Shown here one piece after another: positions 63,001 to 64,000 of a stretch of 64,000 bases of DNA. Below the pieces are notes generated by a model. That model was given only the letters and a program-made list of their open reading frames with translations. It was not told the DNA's origin and did no database searches. The stretch's first letter is position 1. Each line of letters begins with the position of its first letter. The stretch comes from Siderastrea radians (lineage: Eukaryota; Cnidaria; Anthozoa; Scleractinia; Rhizangiidae), in the NCBI GenBank assembly GCA_964017195.1, contig OZ024898.1, positions 7,381,294 through 7,445,293 on the forward strand, read 5' to 3'. Both the position numbers and the translations under genes were made by a program.

Positions 63001-63507
63001 TTCTGCTCATTTTGTGGTCAGTGTGTCACCATGCTACTCTTAAACTCAAGTGTACATTTGTAAATAAAGTTTATGTTGTTACAAAAATGTACATGTATGT
63101 TGCATGGGATGCTCCTGTGCTGGAACATCCCATACAACATATGTACTGGATGCTCCTCTATAATTGGTTGAAAATAAGTGGTATAAATGGTTGAACAATA
63201 TGTATTGGATGTTCCTGTATTAATATTGATTTAAATAAAATAAGAAAACTTAAAAAGTATGTTGAGGGGGAGTTAGAATTCCACAGTCACTTCTGTAAAT
63301 GAAATGATTTGAAAACAAATCAGAAGGTTCTGTCATGAATGCCAAGTTCACTTATTGGAATTGTTATTTTTTATTTCATCTGTACTTAAACAGGATCCCA
63401 GCAGCAAAAAATCTAAAGAGTCTGACAAATTATTTGCAAAAGAGCATGGAAGAGATGAAAAGAAGAAAAAGATGCCAGAATCCAAGGGCTTTAAGATACC
63501 TAAGAAG
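57079..63507 (+). CDS. DIDO1: DIDO1-like PHD-finger protein, 5' five exons (partial)
   Basis: Exons 57079-57983, 58852-59877, 60206-60327, 62021-62262 and 63394-63507 join in frame to give 803 residues and continue past the window. Residues 1-190 are acidic and Ser/Thr-rich; 195-630 are Lys/Glu/Ser-rich with four R-R/K-S-P/G-R motifs; the PHD finger is at 633-684; a Lys/His-rich stretch follows. The PHD sequence RFMICCDHCEEWFHGMC is very close to that of human DIDO1, a chromatin reader of H3K4me3 linked to RNA polymerase II. In that family a TFIIS-type central domain and a SPOC domain follow, which would lie to the right of this window. The start has a weak context (C at -3), but is the first ATG of a long open frame. 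Long basic-acidic tracts are of low complexity, so homology there is weak. Confidence 0.78.
58296..58511. mobile_element. TTAACCCTTTAAGCCC element in DIDO1-like intron 1
   Basis: TTAACCCTTTAAGCCCAA and TTGGGGATTAAAGGGTTAA are near-inverse ends of a 216-bp element. A sister copy with the same length and inner ATGCATA phrase is in intron 4 at 62,472-62,683. The palindromic TTAA ends hide the exact target duplication. Confidence 0.7.
59844..60327 (+). CDS. DIDO1: PHD finger of the DIDO1-like protein (exon 2 end and exon 3)
   Basis: The finger is split by an intron at 59,878-60,205. Zinc ligands in order: CVC (635, 637), CDHC, then H in EEWFH, C in GMC, and CPKC near the end, the full C4HC3 set. 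LWC and EEWFHG supply the aromatic residues that cage methylated lysine in this family. The finger is thus expected to fold and read H3K4 methylation. Confidence 0.88.
60378..61165 (+). repeat. 106-bp tandem array, about 7 copies, in DIDO1-like intron 3
   Basis: Each unit contains AGGAAAGTACTGCTCAGTAG, CTTTCATTTGAATGGTCACA, CTTTAGGATTTCATCCACAG, ACTCAAAAGTTAGAACCACC and TTGTACAGCATAATAAACAG. Central units are nearly identical; edge units are shortened or changed. The same unit appears in myosin introns 24 and 28. Confidence 0.9.
61271..61529. mobile_element. GGCTGGTTTTC element with CATAAG hexamer core
   Basis: GGCTGGTTTTCTC and GTGAAAACCAGCC are inverse ends. The inside carries GCATAAGCATAAGCAC and its complement, and an inverted pair around GAACAAATTTGTTC. 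Confidence 0.65.
62472..62683. mobile_element. TTAACCCTTTAAGCCC element in DIDO1-like intron 4
   Basis: TTAACCCTTTAAGCCCTGAT and GTTGGGGCCTAAAGGGTTAA bound a 212-bp copy of the family at 58,296. The rest of intron 4 and the sequence after exon 5 to the window edge show only AT-rich sequence, a C run near 63,605 and no further exon I could place. Confidence 0.65.
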
Positions 63508-64000
63508 GTACAGTCAGTGCTTTTTAATGATCTCCTGACCAGTGTTTTTGTTGGTAGATGGGGTTTATGTTGGCATGGTTTTCCTTTGTGGAAGATGTAA
63601 GTGCCCCCCCCCCCATCCACCTGATGGGAGGTCCCCCCTAAGCTGGAGCTCCCTCTCAAGGCAGGGCTGTCATTAAGGGCTGTACCCAGTAACACCTGTT
63701 ACAGCTGAATGTGCTTAATGGGACCTCAGTGTTACAGGTGAACAATTTACAATTTACAAGATAGTACAGTTTACTCACAGAGCAACAAATTTGTTATGGG
63801 TGTAAAGCCCAAGGCAACAGGTGATTTTCGAAACTCAATGAAAGCCCTTCCAAGGTCTCTGTTTTAGATAGCTAGGAGATTTGAGATAGCTGCAGTTCAA
63901 CATAGTGGGGACAGGAGACATGCACTGACATGCACTCTCACAATGCAGGTCAGGACAACACCCACTCCAGCGTCATATGTGCACCATCATACTCGACCAA

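Overview
The window reads as genomic DNA of an invertebrate animal, most likely an anthozoan cnidarian such as a coral or sea anemone. Evidence: a 32-exon gene with GT-AG introns, a metazoan-type SMAD MH2 domain, a DIDO1-type PHD finger, tRNA-derived SINEs and a very dense load of short inverted-repeat transposons. The taxon is inferred from general character; nothing here identifies a species.

Layout. 1-3.6 kb is intergenic, with transposon debris, a degenerate HIRAN-like pseudogene and two fold-back elements. From 3,767 to 46,755 (+) lies one complete gene of 32 exons, all joins in frame, encoding about 1,261 residues: a divergent unconventional myosin motor (P-loop, switch I and switch II intact), one IQ motif, a Ser/Pro-rich linker, a SMAD-type MH2 domain spread over five exons, and a basic tail. 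The myosin-MH2 fusion is the most interesting object in the window. A poly(A) signal follows about 0.7 kb after the stop. 46.8-56.7 kb is intergenic and almost entirely nested transposons, including one 2.9 kb element that carries pieces resembling a RecQ-type helicase and a zinc-binding ZAD-like exon. From 57,079 to beyond the right edge (+) lies the 5' part of a second gene, five exons and 803 residues so far: a Lys/Glu-rich protein with a PHD finger very like that of DIDO1.

The introns and spacers are a museum of terminal-inverted-repeat elements. At least ten have exact 9-bp target-site duplications, the hallmark of Mutator-like elements, yet no transposase is visible. Sizes run from 40 bp to 6 kb, and several are nested, most strikingly in myosin intron 7. 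Other families show 7-8 bp, TTAA, TAA or TA duplications. Tandem repeats of 106, 72, 56 and 32 bp are also present, and the 106-bp family occurs in introns of both genes.

The two genes lie head-to-tail on the same strand. Nothing in the sequence ties their functions together. Both start regions carry an ATGGCGG motif, and the myosin start region also carries an RFX X-box-like sequence.
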